From positions 14,591,396 to 14,655,395 of the forward strand of contig CM119268.1 in assembly GCA_051294375.1 (NCBI GenBank): a DNA stretch of 64,000 bases, in the 5' to 3' direction. A model generated the notes under the pieces. The model saw nothing but the letters and a program-made list of their open reading frames with translations. It searched no databases and was not told the origin of the DNA. The position numbers and the translations under genes are program-made. Origin of the DNA: Paraspadella gotoi (lineage: Eukaryota; Chaetognatha). Below, one piece after another: positions 13,601 through 29,500 of this stretch; the first letter of the stretch is position 1, and each line of letters starts with the position of its first letter.

Positions 13601-16600
13601 ATAAAGCTCCGGGTAATGTTTCTGTGAGAAAAGTTATCATTTTTATTTACAGAACCAAGTATTAAACAAATAAAAAACAATAAATCAAAAGATTTTGTAG
13701 AAGTTAATTTTTTTTTTTCCATCGTGGTATATTCTCAGCAGTTTGGGAAGGGATCTCGAAATTAAACTGGGTAGCTAATAATCTGTAAAATGTGAGATGT
13801 TTCTTGATGTGATATATCAGCTAACCCTGGGGGGAATTACGCTCGGCGAAGCAATCTACTGAGTGGAGGGAGAGAAGGAGTACATAGAAAAAAAATAACA
13901 TTTTTGACATTAGTGGGAACGAAAGTTGTTCCGTTTCTCGGAAAGCCATCGAAAAAAAAACCCCTACCCCTACCCCAACCCCTACTATTGTAATAATAAT
14001 AGTAACTTTGAGCCGCGTCCATTAACCGCGGGATTCGCATCGAAGTTTTCCGCTCGAGCGACCAAAACAAACTTCGGCTCTAATGAGTCCGAAAATCCCG
14101 ACGAATGGCGAACTCGACCCCAACCACACCCGCCCACTAACGCAGTCGCCCCCGCCAACGCACCCGCGACAATAAAAAAAAAATCTATGCAACAGATGGC
14201 GACCGTTGATGTAAAACTCCACGAATCCCTTTTTAGATGAAAATCCAACAGATGCAGTTTTCGCAGCGTCCGACACCGCTGCGGCGCAGCCGAATTCGAT
14301 ATCCTTTTAATCACACCACAATCCTATCACATTGCGAACCCCTTTCACAGCACAGCGAATTTAACAGCAAAAAGTGAAGCCGGAGGCAAGTCATTTGCCT
14401 ACCAATCCAAAGGATCGTGGCTCTAGCCCTGTCCGCCTAGCAGTCAAGTTGGACGGTGCGCTTAACCCACCTGCAGCAGAGAGTTTACGGACTAAGCTAA
14501 GGGACTGAAATATTTTAAACGGTTAATGCATTAATACATGACCTTTAATCTGTCTCTTCTATCACCTATTATCAAATGAATGATAACAAGCAATTAAAGA
14601 CGAAAAAGTGAAAAAAAAAGTACAATTTATATTCGTTTTTGCTTTACTCTTTCACAAACAACTCACATCCCCATCGCCCCTCATCCCCCGCTACTTTTTC
14701 AGTCAATTTCGTCGTCTAGATCGACAAATCACATTTGGCCGTGGATTCTGAATTCGAGCGTGGCTTGCGTTGTAACCAAAAACGGAAAACAACGACATTG
14801 ACCTTGCAACCAAATAGATTTGATGACGTTGCAACGAAAAAGCTTCGATATTGCATGAAAATATACCATACACAATTAGCGGAATCTGTTATCAAGGAAC
14901 CAAATCGTCATCATCTCAGACGGTTTGGGAGCTCAAATGATTTGAACAAAGACGACGACGACGAATACAACGACGAAGACGACGGTCAACATATTTGTAG
15001 CCCAATCAAATGGAAAGTTTCAAGCTAACTGTGGTGTCAAATTCGAATTTAAAACCTGGCCCATCACAGCGAAAAAGTAAATTGATAGCGAAGTTTTACT
15101 TATATATGAAACTAGCTCATCGTCATAGCAACAGGCGTGGCAAAATAGAAACGCGAGTCGCAACCAATGAGGAAGTCGGCAGCCATTCGGGTGATGGAAA
15201 TTTTCCGGGTAGGGGGGGGGGAGTAAAAACTCAATTAAGTCCGGATACTTTTTTATGGCTTTTTCGGATATGTTCGTAACGTCAAAAATCGTTGGAAACG
15301 TTCTCTTTTTTTTTTCTCTCTTAGAAAAAAATTGACCGCAAATGGAGAGATGTTTTTTGTTTATTTATATATCTTTGTTATGGTTAGCATTGAGTCGATT
15401 CAAGGAGGCGCGTCTTTTATTAAAAAGTTTAAAAGTTTTAACGACGTTTTCACTCTTCACGATGATCTTATCGTCAATCGGCTTCTCTAAACGGCAATTA
15501 GCCGTTTCCAGTCCTCGACAAAGACAATTAGCATTTTATCTCTCTGAGAGTTCTTTCATCATTTGCCCTCGAGTTTTCTTATTCCTTTCTGACGCAATTA
15601 GGTTTCTTTTTTTATTTTTTCAACGAAGAAAAAAAAAACGAATTCAATGACTTTCTTTGCACATCTTTTCGGCTCATCACTCATCAGCACCCGAAGAACA
15701 CGACAAATCTTTTGACGTTATCAATTTAATGTAACAACAAATTACATGTTTAGAGAAAATCGCAAAACAGATGAGGAGGCTTCAACGCTTCTGTACGAAT
15801 CTTCGTTCATCGTTTCTCCTATTCGAATTCTTTTTTTCAATATGTGTCATACCCATTCCCAGTTAACATTTCTAAATAAGAGAACTGTAATCGTTAACCA
15901 ACGCGTCAAGTCGTGACTCACCCTGACAGCCTACGTTTTCGACCAAGACCCATCGATCCTGGCATCTGTCACAGCGGGGACCGGTGACACCAGGGAGGCA
16001 TTGGCACCTTCCCGTGCTAGGATCGCACCTGCGAAAGACAAATGTCAGTTATACATCTCAAACTCGCTTTTATAAAAATTTGAAATTACTATAATTTTTT
16101 TTTCGACTAACAGCAAACTCACCTTCCGCCGCTGCCGAGATGATCGCAAGAACACTTTTGACATCCGTTTGGTCCGAAGTTCCAATGGCCGTGATCGCAC
16201 TGATCGCAATTTTGACCACCGACTCCTGGTTTACACCGGCATTGACCCGTCTCCATGTCGCATTGCGGGGAGACGGCGCCTTTATGAAAAATAAATGCGC
16301 TGATATATTTACTAATAATAATAATTTTTATTATTTCAGTATAGCTCTGACATTTTAAAGCATGTTAAAAGATATAATTATGTCTTATTTTAGAAATACT
16401 TTTGATAAACACGTACATTTGTTAAATATATCATCGAAACTAATTGGCTTACCTCTTCCACAATTGCAGGGGCGGCAACCTTGTCCCGAATTGAAGCCCC
16501 AGTGATCCGGCGCGCATCTGTCGCAGTCGGGGCCCACGACGCTAGGGTGACAGGTGCACCGTCCAGAATTTCTCTCGCAGTCTCGAGACCCTAGACGAGA

Positions 16601-19600
16601 ACAGGTGCAGGGGGTGCAAGGCATCTGGCGGATCGGATCGCCCCAGTGCCAGGGCAGGCACTCGCCGCAGTTGGGGCCGACCGCGTTGCCGCGGCATTTG
16701 AGGCATTCGCCCGAGCGCTTGTCGCAGGCATTCGGATCCGTCAGGTCGATGAGGCCGTTGCATCCGCAAGGCTGGCATCTGACGCCGGTCATTGGGTCGC
16801 CGAAAAAGCCGGATTGGCATCTAGAAACGGCAGTAGTGATGGAGGAAAAGTTAAAAAAATGTACTAAAATTTTCTGCCATCATATTTATAAAAACGTAAG
16901 ATCCCCGTATGGGAGTATTTTAGTAGTTTCTTTCGTCCCCTACACTTCGTCCTTACCTTTCGCAAGTGGGTCCATCAAATCCGGGAAGGCAAGCACAGAC
17001 AAAACCGTGAGGGCGGTAGCGGTCCGGTTGTTGACAAGATTCCGCAAAGCTAGAATCCGAACAAAAGAACAAGGAAAATTAGAAGGACCGACTCCGGGAG
17101 AAAAGCTTATAGATTTGCAAGTTACGTAAAATCGCCACACAACTCGGAATTCAGCGACCGGTTATGACCGTTGACGTATGTTCCATTTAATCTTAGGTAA
17201 AATTTTCCCATAACTTATGGCATAAGAGGAAGATTTTAAAACGCTCTCCATGGTCTCCCATCAAAATTTAGGTTTACCTATGATCGCTTGGTAATACATA
17301 CTATACGCTAATTAATATAATTATTATTGTCAAAGAAAAGAGTGAGCGAAAAACCATGCGTGATCTTCGAATGCGATCAAGTACGAGAAAGCAAAGCTTC
17401 GTCTCAAAAGCCAATTATTATAAAAGCATTTAACGCCTTAAATTTAAATTAGTGGGCGCGTCAGAGGATGAAATTACGCAAAAATAAATTTTTTGAATAT
17501 TTTGGCTGGTAATATCTGGCTTAATAAATTTAAAAAAAATATATCGATAATTGATTGTTAATAACGGGATCTACATTATTTTAAATATTTTATAAATAAA
17601 AATAGCAATCCACCCTACTTGACAATGCCCTCAATCGGTAAAACAACATGACTCGGAAAATCAAATAAAAATCACTCGATAAATCAATGCAAATCGAGTA
17701 AGGTGGTTGCCGTTTCGGTCCGTTTTGTTTGTTTGCTGTTTCGTTTATTGTTTTTTTTTTCTTACCAAAATAATGGCCCACTGCCGAAAAAGCAAAACAG
17801 GTTTTGCCGCGCGGAGAAAGAAAATGAAGGGGACTACATTAAACCGCTTTTAGCTTGGAATCAAATATGCAACGCTAAGCTTCTTTTTTTATTTTGAAGA
17901 CTCGACAGCGAAATAGGACGCTTTTTTCGTGCAATATTGTTCTGGTCGTGATATCTACTTCGACTTACCAAAGGAAAAAGATTAGTTCAACGTTTATTTA
18001 GGAACAACCTACGTCTAAAACAGGGTCGCATCTTTGTACATCCTAAACGCAGCTCAAGCTGAAATCCTCTTTTCGAACAAACCAATTGCTAATGGTTCAT
18101 TCGTTCAATGACATTTAAGGCCGACAGAAAGAACATGACATGACGCCTTCTGTCTTGTTACATGCTTTTGTTCAGCGGTGCAAAACGTCTGAAGTCACGA
18201 AATTGATGAGAATCGAAAAAGAATCGTCCATCCTAACTCACTTGAAACCGGGGCGCGCCTGTGGGCAAGGGCAAATACGGCACGACTCGCCCGCCATGGG
18301 GTCCCCATAATGTCCAGATTCGCAACGTTCGCAATGGTCGCCCGCAGTGTTGCCGCGACAATCCTGCAAGGAGGCGAGATGTGATAAATAGCTGATCAAA
18401 CTATCAAACTATTTTGGATGGATGTATATAAAGAAAGCCAAGGGAAAAGAGAGAAAAGAATTCGAGGATTTCAACTCACGATGCATTTTCCGGTGATGGG
18501 GTCGCATCTATCAGCGCGACCATTGCACTGACAAGGAATGCACACGCCGAGGTAAGGACCGGCGTGTGATCGGTAGAAACCATCAGCGCAATCCTCACAG
18601 GAGGTTCCAACGTAGTTGGACGGGCATCTGGAAAGAAAGTTTTAGATATTTTAGGAAGATGTTCCGTCAATCATCAGTAGCTAAATAATAATAAGTAAAT
18701 AATAATATGGCGGTATTCCTTACCTGCATTCCTCGACATTCAGAGCGACGGCGTTGGCCGAAATCGTGTTGCGTTCGGCAATGTCGAGTTGAATATGGCT
18801 GAGCCTAAATGGGATTTGAAAGAAAGGAAGGTTCTTTAAGATTGAGGCGAAAGATTAAGAACTTTGAAACAATTTTAACGACGATAAATAAGACGAAATG
18901 AGAGAGCGAATAAAAAACGCTTTATAAATTATAATAAGAGTAAAAATAGGATTGTAATTTCTTGCAAGAGATACGACTCGATAAAAAACCTAAAACGATG
19001 ATTTCTCAGCGAGGGATGTGGGTTAAAGAAATGACGGAAAGTCGGTGAGAAAAATGATTTGAGCTTAACCAAAAAAAATTAGGTGAGAGTTGAAAGAAAT
19101 CGACAGAGAACAATCCGATTAACGCACCATATTTCGACGGTAAAAATTCAAAAGGGAAAAATGAGGCAAAAACATGATGCTAGAGTTTTTTTCTTGAGAT
19201 AAAATGAATAAGGATGACGCCTTAACGAGAACAAACGATTAGATCGTAGCGGCTTTTACGAGGGCGTTAACTACGCACTCATCTAAAGGACAACAACGAC
19301 GACAACAACGTCGCTAAAAGCATTCGACTTGAAATAACTCGTTTGACGCGGCTTCTCCCCTCACGGCAGTGGAGAGAGGAGCCCTCTCAAAATGAGCATT
19401 TCCCTTTTAGAGCGATAACCTCGTGATGATCCTGTCGGCGGTGGAACCGCCGAATGAAGAGAATAAGGGGGTTGAAAGCCGTGGATATTGGACCGATAAA
19501 TGTGAATGGGAATTAAATGAAAACGATAGGAGGAAAAAAAAAAGATATCTTTTCATTAATTTTTGTACGCAGAAAAATAACCGAATTTCTTTTCTGCTTG

Positions 19601-22600
19601 ATGACGCTCTGTATAATACAACACCGCGCTCATAGTAACAATTTACATCCCCTCGATCCTACACTCCTCCCATCTCCTAATGAAAACTAGAAAGAAGCGG
19701 CGCCGGCGGGTAAATACTGAGAGCCTGCGCTTAATGACAATATTAAAGCATAACTGAAATGACGTCAACCTTTGTTGCTAAATAATAGAGAAACGAAATT
19801 AAAAAGAAAAAAAAAACATAATAAAAAAGAGAAACAGAAACAAAAGAATGAGGAAATTTAAAGAAAAGGTCGGGGAGACTTGAATACGACACCATGATTT
19901 TTTTTAATTCTTCATTCAAGGTTTTTTTTAGTTGCGCCGCGAGTACTCTATATGTCACTTTTGGGTCGGTCTGTCCGTCGGTCTGTCTGCGAGTCCCACT
20001 TATGTTAAAAATGCATATAATTTGACGATCTTTGGATGCTCATTTGTTAAGACAGAAAAAACCTCAAATCTAAGAGACTGCTAGCGCCGCCTTCAGGAAT
20101 TCCTAAAACTATAAGGAATAAAATACGGAATGTGGAATTACCGTAGTTTTTTTTTTAAATACAAAACATGAAAGAAATATTGAAAAATTGACAATTGAGC
20201 CTCAATATGGCTGAAATTATTCTTATCTCTAGGAAACTGTCTCAAAACCTAAAATCCTAAGATATTGTGTGCCTATAAATTAATAATTTTAAAAAGCAAA
20301 CAATGGCGTAATATAGTGGGTCGGCTGTTGAATTAGCTCAATTTCAAAAATGTTGAAAAAGAAAATATCAGTGGCGTGGTTCCAATTCCCATTCGTTGGC
20401 AAGACCGAAACGCCGAAGAAAAATATACAATTTTGAATTGAATTGAGAAAATGAGAATATACACTGATAATAACAATTAATATTTCACAAACTAACAATA
20501 ATGACTTGATATTTATCAAAGGAAGACTTACCTCGTTTCCGAAGTGAGTTGCGTGTAAGAAGCGCGGATTTTCAGCATGGACAAGTCGGCAAGTACCATC
20601 ATGAATTGCTCCCGCGAAACCGAACCTCCGCGATCGTGATGGTGAACGAAACCGCTCTGGAGAAAATTAGAAACAGTTCGATTTGAGGGTAAGTTAGACA
20701 TAGATTTAGCAATTGTTTTTCGACTTTAATATTATATTCTAACTAAAATCGAGAGGGGGAGAGAGAGAAGGTAAGAGATGCGGGAGAGAGAGGGGCTGAG
20801 AAAAGAGAAAGAAAGAAACCAACCGGAACCAACGTCGCAATTTTTCATGGCTAAAGGGGAAAAGGAGATATGTTTTTTTTTTCGGCGCAAGGTCACGAAA
20901 TATCTCGAGGAATTCCAGAGATATTTTCGTCGGTCACAGCTTTGATGCCTTTTTGAGCGGNNNNNNNNNNAGGGTGCAACGATATTTATACCTCTAAAAA
21001 ACTCTGACCAACATTGAGCTCCGTCAATTAGCCGCCGTTTCCATTAGCGCGCAGTTATGATGATGACGAACGTGGGACCAGGTGCATTCCAAGTAAAAAA
21101 AAAAACCCTCAGAAAAGAAACCTTGATTTACATTCGCTAAAATACTATTTCCAAGAGGCGAGAAGAAAAATTGCTCTTCACCTTTTCAAAGTAGTTGGCA
21201 AAGAAGACAGACTATTCTTTTAAAAAGGTGAAGCAGGAAGAGACGATGACGAATCGATGTTCCTCTTTTTTTTTTTCAACTTTACTAAGCGCCCCGCGGA
21301 GGGGTCTCTGTCTCCAGGTTTGCGTCCCCAGAGAGTTTTCGAGAGTTCTCCGGAGAAAACGGGCGCCGGTCGCGCGTTAGAACGTGAGAACGGGGGAAGA
21401 AGGGAAGTGGGGGTTTGAGCGAGAAGGCGCGGGAAAAAAAAAACGGTCTCGAAGGAAAACCGAGGCCGCGGCGGCAAACGTCTCGCTGGGAAACTACTGC
21501 TGCGAGCGACGTCTAAATAGAAAATAAAAAAAGAGCGCGGCCTTTCAGGGAGTGAAAGGAACCAAGATGGAGCGTTGCAATGCTCAGTGCTCACTGTGAT
21601 CAAGTGAGAGCGTTCAAACTTGTGAAACCTTGAGGAATGGCAGGTGGTTATGTGATGAGCAAAAGTTTTTTAGTTGTTGTTGTTTTTTTTTTCTATCGCA
21701 AAAACCGTCACCGACTAATTCTTCGCTCGGGCGCCAGACAAATAATTTTCGGTCCGCACGGAGGCGATTGTTTCCAAATGGGAAAAGAGCGATGATTTGA
21801 CGGACAGAACATCGAGGCTAACGACGTATAACATAGTAACAATGTTACTAACATTGGCGAATAGTGAAATACGTGAACAAGAGAGCAGAGGGGGAGAGAC
21901 GGATAGAATGAGAGAGGGACAAGGGGATAGAGTAATTTTCTGCGTTCAATTTTTTTTCAAGGGTATTTGATGAAATTGATTTTCAAATTAAAATATAGTA
22001 AAATATAGTAATCGAAGAGAAGACGTTTTCCAACTTTTAATCACTTAAAAAGAGGACCCCTTTAACACTTCTCAATTTCCACCGATTGATTAGGGTTGTT
22101 GAGAAACAATTTTCGGAACCTTTTGACCTCCCCCCTAGTCGCCCTTCCCTCCTCCCCTCTCCTTAAACTGACCGGCAACATGTCGATCCTGACATCGGTC
22201 GGTCGGTTCGGCTCCGGTCGGACGATGGACGTGTGAGCGACGGTGATGTTGTTTCCGCTAAGAATCACGTCAGCCTCGAGACGAGTCGAGTCCCTTTGAC
22301 CGGGAGGCACGACGAAGTTGACGCGGTACCGGAGCTCGCCGCCGAAGGAGGTCACCTGTGACGTGGGTAAGTTTGACAGGGTAAAGTTTGAGAACGAAAC
22401 AAATTTTTGGTATTGGTCAGGTTTTTAAGCGTCAAAAATAGCGACGAGAATGAGAAAACGGGAACAGTTTACGAAAAGAGGTTAAGGGGGTTAAAGGGTC
22501 GTGTAAATAGAGAGGGGATAGGGGGGGGAGGAAACATCCGTGGCAAAAAAAATTGAGTTGAGCGAAATGGCGACGTCAAAGCGCCGGTTTGAGCGAGACC

Positions 22601-24477
22601 AGCGGAAAACTCGCTCAATAAATCAAAAAAAAAAATTGCTTTTTCCAACGCAACATGTACGAAACGGAGTCGCTACTGATATGAAGCGACCACTATAAAA
22701 AGTAAGTCACAGAATACATGACAATCGATAAAAATGTGATAAAATGACTTTAATCGATAATTTTTAAGAAACATGTTATAATGGCTGCAGTTATAATTAT
22801 GCGTAATTTGTGCACACCAATGTTAGAAAAAAAAGTCGAGAATCAACTGTATAAGTTTTGAAATATATTGTCTCCTGCATGATATAATTATAAAGACATT
22901 TTCAACGGCTTTTTTCTGCAAAAAAAATATCGGGGACGAAATTCAACGATGACGTTGGTCACGTGATTTCCGCGTGGCGCCGAAGTATCGAGCCTTCCCC
23001 CCAGTTGCTCCCACACGGAGAAAATTCCTCTTTATATTAAATTTTGACGAGGGGGAATCGGAGTCGAGCGAATAAGTGGTAAACAAATATAAACATCGTC
23101 TCGAAAAGTTCTCAAAAGGCCTTCGGCGTCTCTTTAAAAAAAATTCTTTTTTCTTTTAACTATTTTTGCTAACTATTATAGTAAGCGAGTAATGACACTT
23201 CTATCGATCAGTCCAAGTTCCATAAAATCACAGAGAAGCCGAATGACAATTAAATAACTTACCCTGTTGCCCAGGTAGGACCCTGGCGCGACCCAATAGG
23301 CCGGACGCGATGGATCGTCCGGCGATCGTCCCGCCATGTCGACGACGAGGGCGCGGTCTTGAACGTCGACGCGTCCCTGGCGGAAGTTGTCGAGACCCCA
23401 TCCGTTGAGGTCGGTCAGCTGAAATAAGGAGGCGTGGGTGGAGAATAGGGACAACTTTTAATTTATCGTTCGTTTTATGCAAATAATACAAGCCGTTTCG
23501 TCGTACACAACGCGCCACTCGAAAGAAGCGTTTAAAATCGACACGAAAACCAATTTAGAACGGAGTCGACAAACGTCATTTTAATTCGTTTTCAAGTGCA
23601 AAAAAAAAAAATTTGCTTTAAAAAGTGCCCCATGTGCGGGTGTGTGACAAAAACACAGCAGGTTTGAGCGGGTGCATTATTGAGAAGGTGCACCCGGGGC
23701 TTAATCATCATTTAATAAATGAAATTCATGACCTAGAAATATATGTTCCAAGCCATTTGCCTTCTGTTGCTAGAGCATTAAAATTTATAGTCTTAAAATC
23801 ATCCGATCTCTACAAACAAATTGTTAGAGATCAGCTCAATATTTTCTTTCATTGTCATTGGTTTTTCAGAATTATAATAAAATACGAAAATTAGAGAGAC
23901 GAAGTTGAATAAAAAATAATAATTAAAGAAACAAAGGGGAAAATAATTGAAAAGATAGTAAAGGCGGGTAAAGTAGATCGAATAAAAGAAATAGAAAAAT
24001 AAGAGGTAGGTAAAATTTGGGAAACATAAATATAAATAGTAAAAAAAAGACTGGAAAAAGGTTGTGAATAAAGTCGCGTATATAGTATATAGATAAGATA
24101 AAGTTTAACTCAATTAAAAATCAATGGTCGGAGAAGAAGAAAAAGAAACAAAAGGGAAATTCTATCAAAACTATCGGGAGAAAAAAATAAAGGAAATAAA
24201 TTGAAACTAAGAAGAGGGAATGGATAAATTACGTCATGAATGGAAATATGGCTGAAACGCTATGCGCATTGCGCAAATCCGATGGAATTCTGCTTTTTAG
24301 GGACGTTTTCAAAATACAGAAAAACCGCGAATGAACCGAGAACCGAAAAATACGATTCTGGTCATGATTGAAATTTAAAAGTTGGTTTTTGTATTGGACC
24401 TTCTACTTAAAACGATTTAATTTACACTAAATTTAGGTTTTTAACTAGTATAAAACACCTCGTTCGATTTGAGTGTG

Positions 24478-24548
<71 letters not shown>

Positions 24549-24581
24549 AGAAAGATATCATCGATGGGAAAGAAATGAGTG

Positions 24582-24649
<68 letters not shown>

Positions 24650-26127
24650 CATATGCAGCATGCGTCGCATTAAGCCGCGGCAGCAGGATTGTCGGAACTG
24701 AAGCTCATCGACGGGTACGAAAAAAGACAAAGATAAAAAATTGTCGTAATTAAAAGTCTATCCCTCTCTCTTTAATTTTAATAATTTTAACTGCACGAGT
24801 AAGGGTCGCCGAACTTAACAAGAAAAGCAAACAAGTTACTTATTTCAAGTTTTTTTTTATAAAATTCGGATAATTAGCGATGTACTGTCTAAATTAATTT
24901 TGCTAAAAAAAATAGCATAGTAATTGATTAAAAAATTTCAAGACACGAAGAGAATTTGTAAAGAGGCGACAAAAAGCAAATTATTCAAACCGCTGTAATT
25001 AACAATATCGATTTTTTTTCTTCCACTCAAGAAAGTTATTGTTATTGTTAAAGTTAGTGTTATTCCTTGGTTAAAATTGTTATTTTTTCTTTTCTCCGGA
25101 GAGAGGCTCAATAACTTTTTCAGCCTCGAATTACTGTTTTCCTTAAAACCTAAAAAAAAAGGAAAACAACTTTCTCCTCGATCCAAAACTCATTCCCACA
25201 AAAGTCGATATATCTTATCACAACCAACTTATCACACATCGGAATCACAAGATAGTTCGCTCTCAAAATCTCCCACAATCGAAACGGATTTTTATTCGCT
25301 GGGGCCGAATCATAATCGGAGCAGTTAATAAATCTTATTTTTTTTCCTCAGGAGATTGTGAGAGATCCGGTTTTGGCACGTTCAGCTAATTTTACGACTG
25401 TCGGAGCTGATTTAACTAACAAAATTGAACCGGGCGGCTGAGGAGTGAACGAAGAAGCTAATCATAACTACCATAAAGCTATCTGAAGAAATATAAAAAT
25501 CTACTGAAAAAGTTTATTCGAAAACTAAATATGATTTGATCGAGAAAATTGAATTAACGATCGTAAAAACGAGCTAACGAACGAACTCTATGACGACAAA
25601 AAGCGATGGCGAACCAATACATCTCCGACTTTTCGCAATAAAAGTCCGAAAAAGTATTTTTTTATCGAAAAATCTAAGGAGACAGAAAGTCGAACTCAAA
25701 CTTCCTCTCGGTTTTTTTTATTTTTAATTTCTTTCGATCCTTAAATTTTTTCTTCTTGCTCGTGTTTTTGTATCACCGAAGGGACCAACGATAGAGTCAA
25801 TCTCGTAAATTAAGAAAATCCTCTCGGGGGGGAAAAACGCCTTCGTTCGAATCATTTCGAAAAATGAAAAAAAGAAATAGGGACAGAGTCGTCGAGTACT
25901 TTCGAAGCAATGATCTCATTTTAAAGTAGATCGCGCTCAAAAACGACCCGACTGACATGGTTTAACGACAACAGGTTTCACAATCCGAAAGAGCTTAAAT
26001 CGATACATTTATTTTTCATCATCGTTTTCATATTTGATCGAGGAAATGATCATTTTCCGACTTCTCATTTCCTGTTACTTGGTGAGACTTAAAAAAGAAA
26101 CAATCCACAATACTCGACCCCTTTAAA

Positions 26128-26163
<36 letters not shown>

Positions 26164-26538
26164 TTCTCAAGAAGCCTACTCGTGATAACCAAATCTCTTT
26201 AAAAAAAAACTTAATACCACAACTCCCGACTAAAAGGCGAAAAAAAAAATCGATATCTTTCCTCTGAGAAGAGAGCTTTTCTTTTCTCCCTCTCGTAGCA
26301 GCGCGACGAAAAGCGAAGAGAGAAAAAGTCACAATGCGCCTATCGCACAGAACAATATAACTATAAAAAAGTATCAAAACCCCGAGGGAAACGCATTCCG
26401 AGGAATCTTTATCCGGTTTTTCCTTTTCCCGCGCTGGCTTTATTTCTCTATCTCTTTCTCTCCCCTCTTCGTGGGTTTCCATGTTCTTCGGGAGAGAGAA
26501 AATAAAGGACGAGCTCAGCGCGGCGCGCAAAGGAGGAC

Positions 26539-26569
<31 letters not shown>

Positions 26570-29500
26570 CGCCAACGCAGTTAACGTCTGTCTCTCTCTA
26601 AGCCTCGTCTTTCGCTTCTACGTTGCTCCCATCAAAAACCCAAAAAGCCTCTTTATAAATTATAAAACAAAACACCCTACATTAAAAACAACACAGAGAA
26701 AACTATTTATATATATTTTTTCATTTGCATATATAAGGAAAAAAAAAAAAAAACTTTGTTACGTTATATAAAAATACGAAAAACGAAACTGCGCCGAAAT
26801 AATTTAAAATACAGAACCCCAGTCTGAATGTAAATTAAAAGAATAAAAACTTGATATTCGCGCTTCTTTTAATCACCATCTGTAGTTAAAGCAAAATCAT
26901 CTGAAGTCATCTCTCTCCAGTAATGATCCACCATCTGTCGGATCTCGCCACAATTTTTCGATCATAAACACTCGCTCTCTGGCTTTTATTTATTTTTTCG
27001 CCATGAGCGCGGTTCCGACGCCGACAGCGTCAAACCTCAAGGTCGTTTCGGGTCACGTGACGCCGTCGCAAGTAGAGACGTTTCTGCGTCAAAATCCAGA
27101 CTTTTTAGCGAGATTCGTCGTCGCTAACGTCGACGGCGACGAGATCGAGTCATGGGGAACGATCGTGCACGAGGCCGAAGCGCGGCGTCGACGGTCTCGG
27201 CAACAGCTCCAGCAACAAAAACAGTCGTCCAATCAACAGCAACAGCCGAACCAGACACAGCAGCGACAATTGTCTCCCATTCCGCAGCAGCGGGAATCCC
27301 CGCCGCCGCCTCGGTCGCCGCTTCAACAGCGATTGGCGGAGCGGGAGGAGAAGAAAAAGTCGTGGGCCAAAAGGTCGTACCTTTCGGTTCAAGAGGATCG
27401 TCGAATGTCGTCCTCCAACGACTCCAAGACCGACGAGGACGACGACGACAAGGAGGCGGAGGATGGGACGATGACTCCGGGGAGGAGGAGGAGGAACTCA
27501 TCCTTCATCAGTCCTTACACCAGAGGTGAGTGACGGATCATCGAAAAAGTAAGATAAAGTTAAAGGAGAATTGTGGGACAGTTAAGACACGATGAGTATT
27601 AGTGAAGAAAAGAGCGAGATTGTACCAAGATTAGACAATTGGGAAGAAAAAACCAGAGTCTCTATTCATCCTTCAACTTCGCCAAAGAACGTGACGGACG
27701 AAGAGAACAGTTAACAGGTGGCAGAAAACTAAATGGCTTTGAAAATTGGTCCTGGGCGAAAAGCGAGAGAGAAGAGACCATGGATGAGATTTTTTTTTTC
27801 CTACCCTCCCTCTCTCTCTCTTTATCTCTCCCTCTCCATTGCCGAGAGAAGAGTTTTGAATTTCAAATCGGCCGGGAAATTCGTAACCGCGACGGAAATG
27901 GTAATTTGACGAAACGGTTAATGAGTAAAATTTTTAAATCGGTAAAGTCGTCACGGCCACTCGGAGGGCCGTCATAACCTGCTCTATGATTATAGTTAAG
28001 ATATATTACTAAGAGATTAATATTAGTGTCAATAATTGATAACTGCAAACATTCAAAACACCCTGGAAAATCAACTTCGTTCGAAAGACCAGAAATTCCA
28101 AGATGGAGTAACTTTGTAGCCAACTTCTCTTCCGCACGAGCGACTTTTCTTCCTCAGACACTCCCACCGAATTTAGGAGGATTTTCCATTCCCAAAGAAG
28201 AAGCTGACGTCGCGTTCGCCTAACTTGTGTCTCTCTCAGTCTCAATCTCTAAGCCCTTTCTTTCATTCGTTCTCTCTCTCTCTTTCCCTTTTTATTGTCC
28301 ATTCCAATCTGAAATCCCTAATTATCATATTCTCCCTTCTCGTCTCCATTCCGCTCTCCCCCCCCCCCGTCTTTCTCTCTCTCCCGCAGGCTTGGCTCCC
28401 GATTCTGACCCCGAATCCGCCACCGGCCGGTCCAGCTGGGACTGGGACAGTTGGGAAGAGGCCATTTCTCGACCCAATTCCGTCACGTCCGACATGTACA
28501 ACAAGTATTTGGTGAAGAATAAGAGCGCGCTGTCATCGGCCAGGCGATCTCTCAATGATCTCAACTCGGAGAGAAGTGAGTGAAAGGGGATGGGCGGTTC
28601 ACGTTGATGGTTTAGTGACGTTTGGCGCATCCGTGATTGATTGCCCTCGTTTGGTTTACCATTTGTTAATTTTTTTTTTGGGTTGTTATTGCTGTTGTAA
28701 TTGCCCAACTTTTACAGTATTGTAGATATTATTTCATTTGTTATTTTATGGAAACAGTAAACAGTAAAATGCCTTTTGAGCGAGCAAGAAAGAGGCTGCG
28801 CCTTGTAAACATATTCGAACGGCCTCGGGGCAAAACTTTCTCCCTGCCACCAGTTTTTATCGTTTCTTTTTTTCTTTTTGGCGGGGGGGAGAAGCGTTTT
28901 GCGGGGAGCGCGCTGCATATTTTACCGTAATCCCATAAAAGCCGATGGATTTCGAGAGTCGTTTTTCTTAAAAACTCAAAAACCTATGGCAAGGTTTTTT
29001 TTCCTTATTTTAATACCATTTTGGATACTAGATTTCCTCAAAATAATCCCAATTCTACTTTTAAACCCAGATAAAGAGATTTCCTTTGTTTACGCTTTGT
29101 TGAAAACAAAATTATAAAAGATGAAGGGACTAATCGCAATTCGATTAAAAAAAGAATTTTTAAAGTTAGTGGAAAGTTAAACGGTAAAATATACATAATT
29201 TTTGACCGTTTTTTACGTCTAAATAACGTCACTAAATATTGCAAAACAAAATATATCTTTTAGCGCAATATCGTGTACGTAATTTTACACAGAGAATAAC
29301 TCCAACGCGATTTTGATGGGATTGATTCGTGATATCGCCAACGAATTAGATGTCACCGCCCTGTGCCACAAAATCTTAATCAACGTTTGCGCGCTCACCG
29401 ACTCGGACAGGAGTTCAGTATTCTTAGTCAGGGGCCCTAGGTAAGTTAACTTACTCGATGTATGATAAAATGATAAAATATCATCAATCAAAACCTTAAC

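Larger units (their letters stand above)
23419..27002. other. Laminin intron upstream of the PDE gene
   Basis: It contains the double GA microsatellite and two GAC repeats. A TATA-like stretch (TATTTATATATA) at about 26706 cannot be separated from AT background. The PDE promoter should be here but is not identifiable. Confidence 0.5.

Noticed and set aside
26123-26575. 150-residue frame rich in Arg runs on the minus strand
   Set aside because: The Arg runs come from GAC repeats; the rest is AT-rich without splice sites or homology.
27124-27529. Long overlapping frames in PDE exon 1 on other frames and strand
   Set aside because: They are shadows of a GC-rich coding exon; only the frame from 27003 continues through a good donor into the GAF exons.
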